Source: an uncultured Draconibacterium sp. | Lineage (GTDB): Bacteria; Bacteroidota; Bacteroidia; Bacteroidales; Prolixibacteraceae | Reading direction: 5' to 3' | Assembly: GCF_963675065.1 (NCBI RefSeq) | Contig: NZ_OY775905.1 | Location: 1,252,501-1,316,500 of the forward strand | DNA: 64,000 bases | In this document: positions 54,190 through 63,724 of the stretch, one piece after another | Layout of the letters: each line of letters begins with the position of its first letter | Numbering within the stretch: position 1 is the first letter of the stretch | Notes under the pieces: generated by a model | The model's input: only the letters and a program-made list of their open reading frames with translations | What the model was told of the DNA's origin: nothing | Databases searched by the model: none | Position numbers and translations under genes: made by a program

Positions 54190-55530
54190 TTAAAATGTAC
54201 CGTTAATCATTTTAATTATATCGTTGGCATTGGCATAAAGCACCAAAGCCAAAAGTAATACCATTCCGGCAATTTGTGCATACTCAAGGAATTTTTCACC
54301 GGGTTTTCGTCCGGTAATCATTTCGCCAAATAAAAACATTACGTGTCCGCCATCCAGTGCAGGAATTGGCAAAAGATTCATAATGGCTAAAATAATAGAA
54401 ATAAAGGCTGTCATATTCCAGAAATGCGCCCAATCCCATGAGGAAGAAAAAATATTTCCGATGGTTGCAAATCCTCCCAGCGACTCATATGCTTTTGTTT
54501 CCTTTTTAAAGAACAGTTTAAATTGTTTCAGGTAATTTCCGGTAGTTTGAACACCCCTATTGATACCTGCAGGGATAGATTCAAGGAAACCATATTTGAT
54601 GGTTTTGAACTCGAACATATTTTCAGGATTATTAAATGCAGCATTAAAACCCATTTTCCCATCTTCATTTACTGTCAGGGTTTTAGTCATTTCCTGGCCA
54701 TCGCGGGTAATATCGATTGCAATTTCCTCACCTTTCTTTGATTCAAGGTAGCTGGTAAACTGATCGTAATATTCAAACGATTTTCCATCAACATTTCCTA
54801 AAATATCGCCAACTTCAAGACCGGCCTGTTGTGCAGGCAGATCTTTTGCCAAGCGTCCGATCTGAATATCGTATGGTACACGCTCCTCCCAAATACCTTT
54901 GCTTTTTAGTAATAACGCCAGGTCTTCACCCGTAATCGGCACATCAACCTTTTGTCCGTTGCGTTCCACCTGAACGGTTTCTGCACCATCTAAAACAATG
55001 GTTGGTACAATTTTACTGAATTGCTCGATGTATTGATTGTCAACTGTAAGAATTTTGTCGCCGGTTTTAAAACCAAGCTCCTTGCCGGTTTCGTTAACTA
55101 CAACGCCGTATTTTACATTCTTGGTTGGCAGGTACTGTTCGCCCCATGCATAAAGCACCCCAATGTAAATTACCATGGCAAAAATGAAATTCATCAGTAC
55201 TCCACCAACCATAATCAGCAAACGTTGCCAGGCCGGTTTTGCACGAAATTCCCAGGGTTGCGGTGGTAGTTTCATAGCTTCTTTATCCATCGATTCATCG
55301 ATCATTCCCGAAATTTTCACATAACCACCAAGAGGTAACCAACCGATACCGTATTCGGTTTCGCCTTTCTTTATTTTAAAAAGCGAGAACCACGGATTAA
55401 AAAAGAGGTAAAATTTTTCTACGCGCGTTTTAAATAAACGGGCAAACATAAAGTGGCCGGCTTCGTGCAAAACCACTAATATTGACAGACTTAAGAGTAA
55501 CTGTGCTGTTTTAATTAATATCGACTCCAT
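54190..55530 (-). CDS. rseP: RIP zinc metalloprotease RseP (site-2 protease)
   Basis: A 446-residue intramembrane protease. The first membrane helix holds the zinc motif VVLHEAGHFMFARL (HEAGH near residues 22-26). WLPLGGYVKISGM follows, then two PDZ-like regions (about 140-310, for example TGKELGFKTGDKILTVDN and LPAQQAGLEVGDILGNVDG), and the C-terminal LLPIPALDGGHVMFLF with the third ligand, ending in further membrane helices. It cuts anti-sigma and other membrane proteins within the membrane. It follows dxr by 10 bases, an order found in many bacteria. Confidence 0.95.
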   Translation of the reverse strand: MESILIKTAQLLLSLSILVVLHEAGHFMFARLFKTRVEKFYLFFNPWFSLFKIKKGETEYGIGWLPLGGYVKISGMIDESMDKEAMKLPPQPWEFRAKPAWQRLLIMVGGVLMNFIFAMVIYIGVLYAWGEQYLPTKNVKYGVVVNETGKELGFKTGDKILTVDNQYIEQFSKIVPTIVLDGAETVQVERNGQKVDVPITGEDLALLLKSKGIWEERVPYDIQIGRLAKDLPAQQAGLEVGDILGNVDGKSFEYYDQFTSYLESKKGEEIAIDITRDGQEMTKTLTVNEDGKMGFNAAFNNPENMFEFKTIKYGFLESIPAGINRGVQTTGNYLKQFKLFFKKETKAYESLGGFATIGNIFSSSWDWAHFWNMTAFISIILAIMNLLPIPALDGGHVMFLFGEMITGRKPGEKFLEYAQIAGMVLLLALVLYANANDIIKMINGTF

Positions 55531-55540
55531 TAAATTCCTT

Positions 55541-56701
55541 CTAAATTTTGTTTTCTGTTAACAACTGTGCCACTGTTCTTGTTTCGTTGTTGGTCTCAAT
55601 TAAATCATTGAGCGTTGGCTGATTTACAAAATCAACCTTGTTCATGGCTTGTTCTATTATTTCGGGCATTTGCAAAAAGCTGATTTTTCGTTTTAAAAAT
55701 GCCTCAACAACAATTTCATTTGCAGCATTCAAAATACAGGGCATATTTCCACCTTGTTCCATTGCTGCAAAAGCGAGTGCAAGGTTACGAAAAATTTCTG
55801 TATTTGGCTGCTCAAAATGCAAAGATGGGTAATCTAAAAAGTTGAACCGCGGGAAGTTATTTTTAATCCGGTTCGGAAATCCCATGGCATATTGTATGGG
55901 TAACTTCATGTCGGGCAAGCCCATTTGCGCTTTCATCGAACCGTCTTCAAACTGAACAATGGAATGAATGACAGACTCGGGATGAACAATAACATCGATT
56001 TTTGAAGCAGGCAAACCAAAAAGCCAGCGCGCTTCAATTACCTCAAAACCTTTGTTCATAAGGGTTGCCGAATCGATGGTGATTTTTGCCCCCATATCCC
56101 AGTTGGGGTGTGCCAGGGCATTGTCAACCGTAACATGCTGAAGTTCGTCGAGCGATTTTCCACGAAACGGGCCGCCTGAACAAGTGAGGTAAATCCTTTC
56201 AACCGGATTCATAAACTCGCCGACCAAACATTGAAAAATGGCCGAGTGCTCCGAATCAACCGGTAACAGGTCAACCTGTTTTTTGCGGGCGGCTTTTGTG
56301 ATAACCTCGCCGGCAACAACCAGTGTTTCTTTATTTGCCAGTGCAATAGGTTTCCCGGCATTTACGGCATTGTAAGTCGGAATCAGGCCTGAATAACCCA
56401 CCATGGCCGCGAGTACCATATCAATGGTATCCATTTCCGCCACCTGATTCAATGCCTCTTCCCCTGCGTATACTTTTATATCTTCGTCCTCAAGCGCATC
56501 AGAAACCAGACGGTAGTTGTCCTTGTTGGCAATTACCACCACATTGGGTTGAAATTTCTTTGCCTGCTGAATAAGCAGTTCCACACTATTATTTGCTGTT
56601 AAAACCTCAACTTCAAACAATTCGGGATTTTGCTCAATTACATCGAGCGCCTGGGTTCCAATGGATCCGGTAGATCCAAGAATTGCTATTTTTTTCTTCA
56701 T
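55541..56701 (-). CDS. dxr: 1-deoxy-D-xylulose 5-phosphate reductoisomerase
   Basis: An enzyme of 386 residues from the ATG at 56701. The frame stays open upstream into the M23 gene (to 56809), but those residues are out-of-frame peptidase sequence. The N-terminus KKIAILGSTGSIGTQALDVI is the NADPH site. Other landmarks are ALANKETLVVAGEVI, the metal/substrate motif LLPVDSEHSAIFQCL, LTCSGGPFRG, and HPNWDMGAKITIDSATLMNK. It makes MEP, the second step of the non-mevalonate isoprenoid pathway. It begins 1 base after the M23 gene stop and is followed by rseP. Confidence 0.96.
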   Translation of the reverse strand: MKKKIAILGSTGSIGTQALDVIEQNPELFEVEVLTANNSVELLIQQAKKFQPNVVVIANKDNYRLVSDALEDEDIKVYAGEEALNQVAEMDTIDMVLAAMVGYSGLIPTYNAVNAGKPIALANKETLVVAGEVITKAARKKQVDLLPVDSEHSAIFQCLVGEFMNPVERIYLTCSGGPFRGKSLDELQHVTVDNALAHPNWDMGAKITIDSATLMNKGFEVIEARWLFGLPASKIDVIVHPESVIHSIVQFEDGSMKAQMGLPDMKLPIQYAMGFPNRIKNNFPRFNFLDYPSLHFEQPNTEIFRNLALAFAAMEQGGNMPCILNAANEIVVEAFLKRKISFLQMPEIIEQAMNKVDFVNQPTLNDLIETNNETRTVAQLLTENKI

Positions 56702-56702
56702 C

Positions 56703-57557
56703 TTAAAAGTCAATGTACTGTTCCGGATCAAGTGCGGTTCCATCGTGCCACAACTCAAAATGCAGGTGCGGCCCACTTGATAATTCTCCTGTATTTCCGA
56801 TAATGGCAATCGCCTCGCCGGCTTTAACTATCTGTCCGGTTTTCTTCAATAACTCGGCGTTGTGTTTATATACCGAGACCAAATTGGCCTCGTGCTGAAT
56901 GTATGCTACATAGCCCGTTTCGAGCGTCCAGCCGGCAAAGATCACCGTTCCGTCTAAAACGGAAGAAATACGAGCATTGGGCTCACTCACCAAATCAACA
57001 CCAAAATGATCGGGTGTATTTTTAAATTGCCCCGAGATTACCCCCTTTACCGGTACAAAAAAGTGAACCTGGCTAAGCTGCGTAACATCGGTATTATTGT
57101 TCCGAATGGAGAGACTCAACTGTTCGGCCAGCAATTTATCCTGAAAAACAGAATCGTGATTGTACTGCTTAAATTCTACCTCATCCGTCTCAACATCGGC
57201 TGCAGTCATTTGATCATCCTCAGGTACTTCGCCCGACATAATGGCCTGAATACCTTTAAAAAACTGATCGCGCTTTGCCAACTCCTGTTCCAGCGAATCG
57301 ACTACCAAAGCATTGCGTACCAACATTTGCCGGTACTCAGCTTTTGGGTAACCCGGAATATATTCGCGCAGGCCGGTAGTTGCAATCAGCAAAATTACCA
57401 GAATCACCAAAATTGCCGATGTTAAACTGGTTACAGTAAACACTTTCAGTCGCGAAAGCTTCATGCTCCACACCGACTGAAACGTGGTATCGTTGTAAAT
57501 AATTAACCGGTATTGATTTTTTAGTTTATCAAAAAACTTCTTCTCTTCCACCCCCAA
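56703..57557 (-). CDS. M23-family peptidase (LytM-type murein endopeptidase)
   Basis: A 284-residue membrane-anchored protein. A short cytoplasmic part is followed by one membrane helix (about 42-62, ILVILVILLIATTG), a coiled-coil stretch, and a C-terminal M23 domain (about 165-284). The zinc ligands are in DHFGVDLVS and GPHLHFELWHDG, with GNTGELSSGPHLHFE the usual end motif, so the catalytic residues are present. It should cut peptidoglycan cross-links in the periplasm. It is the first gene of the M23-dxr-rseP-tatA cluster. A TAAATTTG match on the minus strand at 57572-57579 is a plausible -7 element just upstream. Confidence 0.9.
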   Translation of the reverse strand: MGVEEKKFFDKLKNQYRLIIYNDTTFQSVWSMKLSRLKVFTVTSLTSAILVILVILLIATTGLREYIPGYPKAEYRQMLVRNALVVDSLEQELAKRDQFFKGIQAIMSGEVPEDDQMTAADVETDEVEFKQYNHDSVFQDKLLAEQLSLSIRNNNTDVTQLSQVHFFVPVKGVISGQFKNTPDHFGVDLVSEPNARISSVLDGTVIFAGWTLETGYVAYIQHEANLVSVYKHNAELLKKTGQIVKAGEAIAIIGNTGELSSGPHLHFELWHDGTALDPEQYIDF

Positions 57558-57656
57558 AAATTTTAAGGCTACAAATTTAGTAAGAATTGAGACATAGCCC
57601 TGCTGTTTAGGTATTTTTAACCAATTGATTTTTAACTGATAGAAATTAGGTTCTGC

Positions 57657-58661
57657 CTATTGTTCAACAGGATAGCAAATTCGTGTGATCCATTTTGCCG
57701 GATCGGGTTCCTGCTGCGGATCGCTTAGGTATATTTCCATTGGTGCACTGGCCAGGTTAAAACCGTGTGCTTCCATCCACTTTTGCAGCACAATGTGTCC
57801 TTCCTGCAAATCGCTGTAATCGCCATAAAAATCGAGACAGGCACAAGTTGTGGTGGGAAAAGTAGCCACTTTTACGATTTTATTTCCTTCAATAGCTGCG
57901 TCAATTGGGATACCACATTCCAGGTCAATATTTTCTTCATCCATCAAATGATATAGGGCAAAAGGCATTCCTGCCATTTCAATTTCCTTTTGTGCCAAAA
58001 ACCTGCTGATCTCGCTGTACATTTCGCTCATTTCGCGACTAACTTCAATAAAGGCTACTGTTTCGCGAATGCCGGCATATTTCATTTCTGCTATTTCGTC
58101 AAGCAATACTACTTGTTCTTTCTCTTTTTCAATTACCTGGCAAAGTGCTTTTAATTTTACCAATCCATTGTCGAAATCCGTCCCCATACTCTTTTTCATA
58201 AGCAGCCCGATCCAACGTGCAAAAGGGTTATTACCAACATCGTAAGTAAGGGTCCATTTTACCTTTGTTCCCTCACTATTATCAGTAAGAATAAAACTAC
58301 TAAAAGCCTCTCCCCGCTGCATAAAATCAAGCGAAACCGCCACTTTGCTAAATGGATTTGCCTCAGTAATTATTATGGTTGCGCCACTGTTTTCTTTCTT
58401 TTCATTTCGCAATACATAACCTCCGCCCAGTCCAACTCCATGATTGATGTACTCCACACTCACGTTCTCGCCTGTTCGTTTCCAGGGCGACCAATTATCC
58501 CACTGGTGCAAATCAATTAGTTGTGCATATACGGTTTTTACAGGGGCCTGAATATTTACACTCCGCTCAACTACTACCGTTTTGGGCAAAAAATAAGCAA
58601 GGGCAACAAACAACGCTCCCCATAACAAAACCCACATAATAATTCTGGAAAATCGACTCAT
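57657..58661 (-). CDS. SRPBCC - GyrI-like effector-binding fusion protein
   Basis: A 334-residue protein with an N-terminal membrane helix (about 8-26), then an SRPBCC/START-like domain (about 35-175: VVERSVNIQAPVKTVYAQLI, WDNWSPWKR, GTKVKWTLTYDVGNNPFARW) and a GyrI-like/AraC effector-binding domain (about 180-334, with VKVATFPTTTCACLDFYGDY and a C-terminal YLSDPQQEPDPAKWITRICYPV). Both domains bind small hydrophobic or cationic ligands in other proteins. The role here is unknown; it is probably anchored in the inner membrane. It is transcribed separately from the M23 cluster, divergent from the S46 peptidase gene. Confidence 0.82.
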   Translation of the reverse strand: MSRFSRIIMWVLLWGALFVALAYFLPKTVVVERSVNIQAPVKTVYAQLIDLHQWDNWSPWKRTGENVSVEYINHGVGLGGGYVLRNEKKENSGATIIITEANPFSKVAVSLDFMQRGEAFSSFILTDNSEGTKVKWTLTYDVGNNPFARWIGLLMKKSMGTDFDNGLVKLKALCQVIEKEKEQVVLLDEIAEMKYAGIRETVAFIEVSREMSEMYSEISRFLAQKEIEMAGMPFALYHLMDEENIDLECGIPIDAAIEGNKIVKVATFPTTTCACLDFYGDYSDLQEGHIVLQKWMEAHGFNLASAPMEIYLSDPQQEPDPAKWITRICYPVEQ

Positions 58662-58827
58662 AATAAGTTTTTAATTTCAATATAGTGCAATTCGTGTAAT
58701 TCAGGCAGCATTTCAAATACAAATGTTAAAACCGGACCAAAATTTACAGGAAAGTTAAAAATACCTCTTCGGATTACTGAATTACATTAATCTGTGTGGT
58801 CTTTCTGTTAAAGAGATATAAATCACC

Positions 58828-58856
58828 TTGTCAAGTATTTTGAAAAACTATATTTG
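58828..58856 (+). promoter_or_regulatory. Housekeeping-type promoter of the S46 peptidase gene
   Basis: TTG (58828-58830), an 18-base spacer and TATATTTG (58849-58856) match the Bacteroidota -33/-7 consensus well. The start point would be near 58863, giving a leader of about 25 bases and confirming that translation starts at 58888 rather than upstream. Confidence 0.65.
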
Positions 58857-58887
58857 CACAAATTTTTTGAATAGAACAATTAAGAAC

Positions 58888-61044
58888 ATGATGAAAAAAT
58901 TAAATCTGATACTGTTGATATCGATCTTCATGATTGGCTCAGCAGTTGCAAAAGAAGGAATGTGGCTTCCTTCGCTTATTCACAAACTGAATATTAAAAC
59001 CATGCAAGATATGGGCTGCGAATTGAGTGCTGAAGATATTTACAGCATCAATCAATCGAGCCTGAAAGATGCGATAGTAGCACTAGATCGTGGATCGTGT
59101 ACTGCCGAAGTAATTTCAAAAGATGGTTTACTTTTAACCAACCACCATTGTGGTTTTGGCGAAATTCAACAACATTCTAGTGTTGAGCACGACTATTTGC
59201 AAGATGGTTTTTGGGCCCGTTCGAAAGATGAAGAGCTTCCGAATCCGGGAAAAACTGTTACTTTCCTTATTTCGGTTGAAGATGTAACGGCTAAAGTTTT
59301 GGCCGACGTTACCGACGAAATGAGCGAAAGCGAAAGGAACAATAAAATAGACCAGGTAGTTCGTCAGCTGGAAAGAGAAGCAAAAGGCGATTCGCACTAC
59401 GAGGTATATATCAGAGACTTTTTTAAAGCCAACCAGTATTTCCTTTTTGTTACCGAAACATTTAAAGATGTACGTTTGGTAGGAGCACCTCCGCAAGCGT
59501 TGGGTAAATTTGGTGGCGATACCGACAACTGGATGTGGCCACGCCATACCAACGATTTTTCGATGTTCCGCGTGTACTGCGCTCCTGACGGAACTCCTGC
59601 AGAATACTCGGAAGACAATGTGCCTTACCAGCCAAAACATCACTTGCCAATTTCTTTAAAAGGTGTTGAAGAAGGAGATTTTGCTATGGTATTTGGTTAC
59701 CCGGGAAGCACCAACCGTTACAAAACATCGTGGGGAATTGACTACACCATGAAAGTAACGAACACTGCGCGTATATTGGTTCGCGAGAAAAAACTCGACA
59801 TTATTGCAGATTACATGGCTACCAGCCAAAAAGCCAAAATCCAGTATGCATCGAAACACGCACGCAGCGCCAACTACTACAAAAATGCAATTGGCCAAAA
59901 CGAAGCGCTGACAAAACTGGGTATCATTGCTCAAAAGCAGGAATTGGAAAAAGAATTTACAAATTGGGTAAATGCAAATGCCGACAGAAAAGCAAAATAC
60001 GGAGAAGCACTTCCTTTAATTGAAGAATCGTACAAAAATGTTGAGGCTGAAAAAGCAATGGAATTTGCCGCCGAAGCCTTGTTGCGCGGACCAGAGATTT
60101 TTATGTTTGCTTACCGTGCCAACCAATTGGCCGACCTGTTGGAGAAACCGGAAGAGAACAAAGACAAAATCGAAGCTTTTGCCGGCAGACTGGAAGAATC
60201 GCTGGATGCTTTCTACAAAGATTACGACGCTGCTACCGATGAAAAAATTGCTGCAGCACTGATGAAAATCTATGCAGAAAACATTTCATCGAACTACTAC
60301 CCGTCCTTCTACGCTGAAATTCAGAACAAATACAAAGGTGATTACGCCAAGTACACCGAAAAAATGTTTAAAAAATCGATTTTCGACAACCAGGAAGAAC
60401 TTACAGCTTTCCTCAAAGATCCTTCCCTGAAAACATTGAAGAAAGATATGGTATTCCAGGCAGCTGTCGACATTTTTGACATGTACCGCGCCACATCGAT
60501 GAGTTTAAGAGAAGGTGACGAAAAGCTGCTAAAAGGAAGAAGATTATTTGTAGCCGGTTTGATGGAAATGCAGCCTGACAAAAAATTCTACCCGGATGCC
60601 AACTCAACCATGCGTTTAACTTACGGAACTGTAATGCCATACGATCCACGCGATGGTGTGACTTACAAATACTACACAACAACCGATGGTTACCTGGAAA
60701 AAGAAATTCCGGGCGATTACGAGTTTGATGTGCCAAAACGTATGAAAGAACTGTTGTTGGATGAGAACTATGGCGAGTATGCTGACGAAGATGGCAAACT
60801 TCACGCTTGCTTTATCACCGATAACGACATCACAGGAGGAAACTCCGGAAGTCCTGTTATTAACGGAAAAGGAGAGTTGATTGGTATTGCTTTCGACGGA
60901 AACTGGGAAGCCATGAGCGGCGACCTTGATTTTGAAGAAAACCTGCAACGCTGTATTAACGTCGACATCCGTTTTGTACTTTGGGTAGTTGATATTTACG
61001 CCGGGGCTCAAAATCTAATCGACGAAATGACAATTATTCGCTAA
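58888..61044 (+). CDS. S46 family dipeptidyl-peptidase (DPP7-like)
   Basis: A protein of 718 residues from the ATG at 58888 (or 58891), with a signal peptide ending SAVAK. The chymotrypsin-like S46 motifs are complete: the NHHC region (residues 85-88) with the catalytic His, and TGGNSGSP with catalytic Ser653. The specificity position 18 residues after the Ser is Gly671 (FDGNWEAMSGD), as in DPP7-type enzymes preferring hydrophobic residues; DPP11-type enzymes have Arg there. The middle (about 300-560) is the helical cap. It releases dipeptides from peptides in the periplasm for uptake as amino acid source. The specificity call is inference from one residue. Confidence 0.92.
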   Translation: MMKKLNLILLISIFMIGSAVAKEGMWLPSLIHKLNIKTMQDMGCELSAEDIYSINQSSLKDAIVALDRGSCTAEVISKDGLLLTNHHCGFGEIQQHSSVEHDYLQDGFWARSKDEELPNPGKTVTFLISVEDVTAKVLADVTDEMSESERNNKIDQVVRQLEREAKGDSHYEVYIRDFFKANQYFLFVTETFKDVRLVGAPPQALGKFGGDTDNWMWPRHTNDFSMFRVYCAPDGTPAEYSEDNVPYQPKHHLPISLKGVEEGDFAMVFGYPGSTNRYKTSWGIDYTMKVTNTARILVREKKLDIIADYMATSQKAKIQYASKHARSANYYKNAIGQNEALTKLGIIAQKQELEKEFTNWVNANADRKAKYGEALPLIEESYKNVEAEKAMEFAAEALLRGPEIFMFAYRANQLADLLEKPEENKDKIEAFAGRLEESLDAFYKDYDAATDEKIAAALMKIYAENISSNYYPSFYAEIQNKYKGDYAKYTEKMFKKSIFDNQEELTAFLKDPSLKTLKKDMVFQAAVDIFDMYRATSMSLREGDEKLLKGRRLFVAGLMEMQPDKKFYPDANSTMRLTYGTVMPYDPRDGVTYKYYTTTDGYLEKEIPGDYEFDVPKRMKELLLDENYGEYADEDGKLHACFITDNDITGGNSGSPVINGKGELIGIAFDGNWEAMSGDLDFEENLQRCINVDIRFVLWVVDIYAGAQNLIDEMTIIR

Positions 61045-61066
61045 GCGAATTCAAGATATTCAACTA

Positions 61067-61096
61067 AAACCTCGTCAATTTTTGGCGGGGTTTTTT
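61067..61096 (+). terminator. Intrinsic terminator after the S46 gene
   Basis: Stem AAAACCTCGTC / GGCGGGGTTTT (with G-U pairs) and a T run, 22 bases after the stop codon. A separate palindrome ATTCGCtaaGCGAAT (61036-61050) surrounds the stop codon itself. Confidence 0.8.
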
Positions 61097-61201
61097 GTTT
61101 GTTTCGACTGGAAGAAATCTTTTTCAGTAAGCTAACTCAAAACATTGTTTGCTTATTTAGAATAATACTCCCTATTTTGTAAGCAAAATACAAATCAACA
61201 A

Positions 61202-61663
61202 ATGGCTCGTCCAAAAATTACGATATACACCGATGGTGCAGCCCGCGGAAATCCGGGAAACGGAGGATACGGAATTGTGTTACTTTCAGGCCCCCACCGC
61301 AAAGAACTTTCGGAGGGATATAAACTAACCACCAATAACCGAATGGAGTTGCTGGCGGTAATTGTAGCACTCGAGTCGCTTAAGATTAAGGGCAGCGATG
61401 TTACCATTTACACCGACTCGAAATATGTTGCCGATGCCGTTGAAAAAGGATGGGTGTTTAATTGGGTGAAGAAACGTTTTAAGGGCAAAAAAAATCCCGA
61501 TCTTTGGATGCGTTTTCTCGAGATCTATAAAAAGCATGTAGTTAAATTTGTTTGGGTGAAAGGCCATGCCAACAACCCGCTTAACGAACGTTGCGATGAG
61601 CTGGCGGTTGAAGCATCGATGAAGCCGAATCTTTTAGTTGACGAAGGTTATAAACCTGAATAA
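61202..61663 (+). CDS. rnhA: Ribonuclease HI
   Basis: A 153-residue RNase H type 1. All catalytic residues are visible: Asp in ITIYTDGAARGNPG, Glu in NNRMELLAVIVALE, Asp in VTIYTDSKYVADAV, and the His/Asp pair in VKGHANNPLNERCDELA. The basic handle region (NWVKKRFKGKKNPDLW) is also present. It removes RNA from RNA-DNA hybrids. Its stop overlaps the psd start by one base (TAATG), so the two are translationally coupled. Confidence 0.96.
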   Translation: MARPKITIYTDGAARGNPGNGGYGIVLLSGPHRKELSEGYKLTTNNRMELLAVIVALESLKIKGSDVTIYTDSKYVADAVEKGWVFNWVKKRFKGKKNPDLWMRFLEIYKKHVVKFVWVKGHANNPLNERCDELAVEASMKPNLLVDEGYKPE

Positions 61664-62631
61664 TGAAATGTTTAAGTTTGGTACTGCTTCTTTTTACTTT
61701 TATTTCCTGCCGTAAAGAAGCTGAGCCGGATAATAAAATGGAAACCATAAAATATATTGAAAGAGCAAGTGGGGAGCTTAAAACCGAAAATGTTCCCAGC
61801 GATGGAATGCTGAAATGGCTGTATTCATCAGCAACAGGGAAAGCTGCCCTGCATTTGTTGTTTAAACGCAAAATTGTTTCGGCAATTGGTGGTTGGTACA
61901 TGAACACGCCTTACTCAGCACGGCGAATTAACGATTTTGTTAACGAGCATCAGATCGACAAAAAAGAATTTGAAATTGAAGACCTGTCAAAATTCAAATC
62001 ATTCAACGATTTCTTTTACCGGAAATTAAAACCCAGTGCAAGAAAAATCGGTAATCAGTTGGTTTCTCCTGCCGATGGCAAGATTCTGGTTTTCCCGACA
62101 TTAAACGATGTCGCTAACTTTTTTGTAAAAGGTTCAGAATTTACCTTGCAAAATTTTCTACACGATAAAAAGCTGGCCTCAAAATATAACGACGGAGCCA
62201 TGGCTATAATTCGCCTTGCGCCACCCGATTACCACCGATATCATTTCCCAGCGTCGGGAATAGCTTCCGAATCGGTTAAAATTAACGGGCACTACTTTTC
62301 GGTTTCGCCATTGGCCTTACAAAAAAGCCTGAAAATTTTCTGCGAGAACAAACGCGAACACTGCACACTTTCAACTGAAGATTACGGAGATATTTTGATT
62401 GTTGATGTGGGCGCCACAATGGTTGGAAGTATTATTCAGACCTACAAAACCGGTTCAAAAGTAAACAAAGGAGATGAAAAAGGCTACTTTGCTTTTGGCG
62501 GATCAACATTGGTTTTGCTGTTTGAAAAAGGAAACATTTCGTTTGATGACGATTTGATAGAAAACACGAAAAAAGGAATGGAAACCACTGTTAATATGGG
62601 TGAAGATATTGCTGTTGCTTTAAATGAGTGA
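61663..62631 (+). CDS. psd: Phosphatidylserine decarboxylase, possibly with a lipoprotein-like N-terminus
   Basis: From the ATG at 61663 (one-base overlap with rnhA) the protein has 322 residues. Decarboxylase landmarks are SFNDFFYRKLKPSARKI, VSPADGKIL, LAPPDYHRYHFPASG, VDVGATMVGSI and the autocleavage motif FGGSTLVLLFEKG that generates the pyruvoyl group. The enzyme makes phosphatidylethanolamine. The first 25 residues read as a lipoprotein signal (MKCLSLVLLLFTFISC then charged residues), unusual for this family; an ATG at 61738 (METIKYIERASGE) would give a typical start. Which start is used cannot be settled from sequence. Confidence 0.93.
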   Translation: MKCLSLVLLLFTFISCRKEAEPDNKMETIKYIERASGELKTENVPSDGMLKWLYSSATGKAALHLLFKRKIVSAIGGWYMNTPYSARRINDFVNEHQIDKKEFEIEDLSKFKSFNDFFYRKLKPSARKIGNQLVSPADGKILVFPTLNDVANFFVKGSEFTLQNFLHDKKLASKYNDGAMAIIRLAPPDYHRYHFPASGIASESVKINGHYFSVSPLALQKSLKIFCENKREHCTLSTEDYGDILIVDVGATMVGSIIQTYKTGSKVNKGDEKGYFAFGGSTLVLLFEKGNISFDDDLIENTKKGMETTVNMGEDIAVALNE

Positions 62632-62658
62632 TAGCATGACTTAGAGTCATACTATCAC
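62628..62658. repeat. Hairpin at the end of psd
   Basis: GTGATAG-c-ATGAC-ttaga-GTCAT-a-CTATCAC, a 12-bp stem overlapping the psd stop codon, without a T run. It probably protects or ends converging transcripts of psd and the minus-strand gene. Confidence 0.65.
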
Positions 62659-62680
62659 CTGCTTGAGATGTTTTTTGTGT

Positions 62681-63724
62681 TTAAAATGCCACCGACAAGC
62701 GAATTCCCGGATATACATTTTTAAAGAAGTCGTTAAAATATAGTTCAGGTTTAACCGTAAAGGTATCGTTGATTTTTTTGTTGACCGATACTCTAAATGT
62801 GTTATCCTTAAAAAAGTCGTTGTTCCGTTTCACCAGATAACCCACCGAAAATCCATACCATTTATCCTGCCCCGAAACATCCGAGAAATTGTGTTCCCAG
62901 GCCAGCGAAACAAAGTGATTGAGCTCAAAAAACTTGTTATCGTTTGATTCCGAAAAATCATACATCATATTGTAATCAATAGCGTACAAATTTTTGAATA
63001 CTCCTTTTTTGCTAAACGACACTCCCAACCTGAAATTAATATCAGAAACAAAGGTATTCTTTATCCATCCCGATCCGATTCCTCCTGAAATGATAAGCAT
63101 ATCAAGGTTCTTACTGTTGTTTTGGTAATTAGCTTTCACTTCATCGTCGCGCAAATCGAGCCAGGCAATAATACCTTTCTTGTATTTCTCGCCGAATTCC
63201 TTTTTCATTAAATCTTCAGATTCCTGCGCTTTCTTTTCAAATTCATCGGAGAGGAAAAAATCAAGATCATCCAAATCGTCGACAAAAATTTTCATTTCCA
63301 TTGCATGGTATGAAAAACAGATGCAGTATCGCCCAAAATCTTTTTCAAACGTGGTTCCATCGTCGAAAACAACCAGGCTTTTGGTGTTCCGTTTGCTACG
63401 CGACAACTCAATCTCTTTGAAATTCCAAACCCACATATCTTCGCCCTGATCGCGGTACGAAATTGTTATCCTTTCGTCGTTAGCAGGCGGGACGATGTTC
63501 ATTTCGGTTAAAACTTTTTGAATCTGTTCTACCCTACCCTGCATCGACATTTTGTGTGGTGTTTTGTTTAAGGCATTGGTACTGGCCACCTCAATCAGCA
63601 TTTTATCGAACTTATACCTAACCGTGTCGCCTTTAAAATAGCCATCCATGGCTGATGCTGAAAGGGTTAGACTTAAAAAGAGAAAAATTGAAATAATTGT
63701 TTTCATGGCTTGTTTGTTTATCAT
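62681..63724 (-). CDS. Outer-membrane beta-barrel protein of unknown function
   Basis: A 347-residue protein with a signal peptide (ending LSASA). The N-terminal half is periplasmic-looking (about 30-200) and the C-terminal half alternates polar and hydrophobic residues like a small barrel (GIGSGWIKNTFVSDINFRLG, FSVGYLVKRNNDFFKDNTF), ending PGIRLSVAF with the terminal Phe of outer-membrane proteins. The start at 63724 overlaps the upstream stop as ATGA; MKTIISIF six codons later would also make a signal peptide. I recognise no family. It is coupled to the coiled-coil gene at the window edge. Confidence 0.75.
   Translation of the reverse strand: MINKQAMKTIISIFLFLSLTLSASAMDGYFKGDTVRYKFDKMLIEVASTNALNKTPHKMSMQGRVEQIQKVLTEMNIVPPANDERITISYRDQGEDMWVWNFKEIELSRSKRNTKSLVVFDDGTTFEKDFGRYCICFSYHAMEMKIFVDDLDDLDFFLSDEFEKKAQESEDLMKKEFGEKYKKGIIAWLDLRDDEVKANYQNNSKNLDMLIISGGIGSGWIKNTFVSDINFRLGVSFSKKGVFKNLYAIDYNMMYDFSESNDNKFFELNHFVSLAWEHNFSDVSGQDKWYGFSVGYLVKRNNDFFKDNTFRVSVNKKINDTFTVKPELYFNDFFKNVYPGIRLSVAF

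Noticed and set aside
56702..56809. Upstream extension of dxr
   Set aside because: Overlaps the M23 peptidase domain in another frame; the NADPH-binding start is at 56701.
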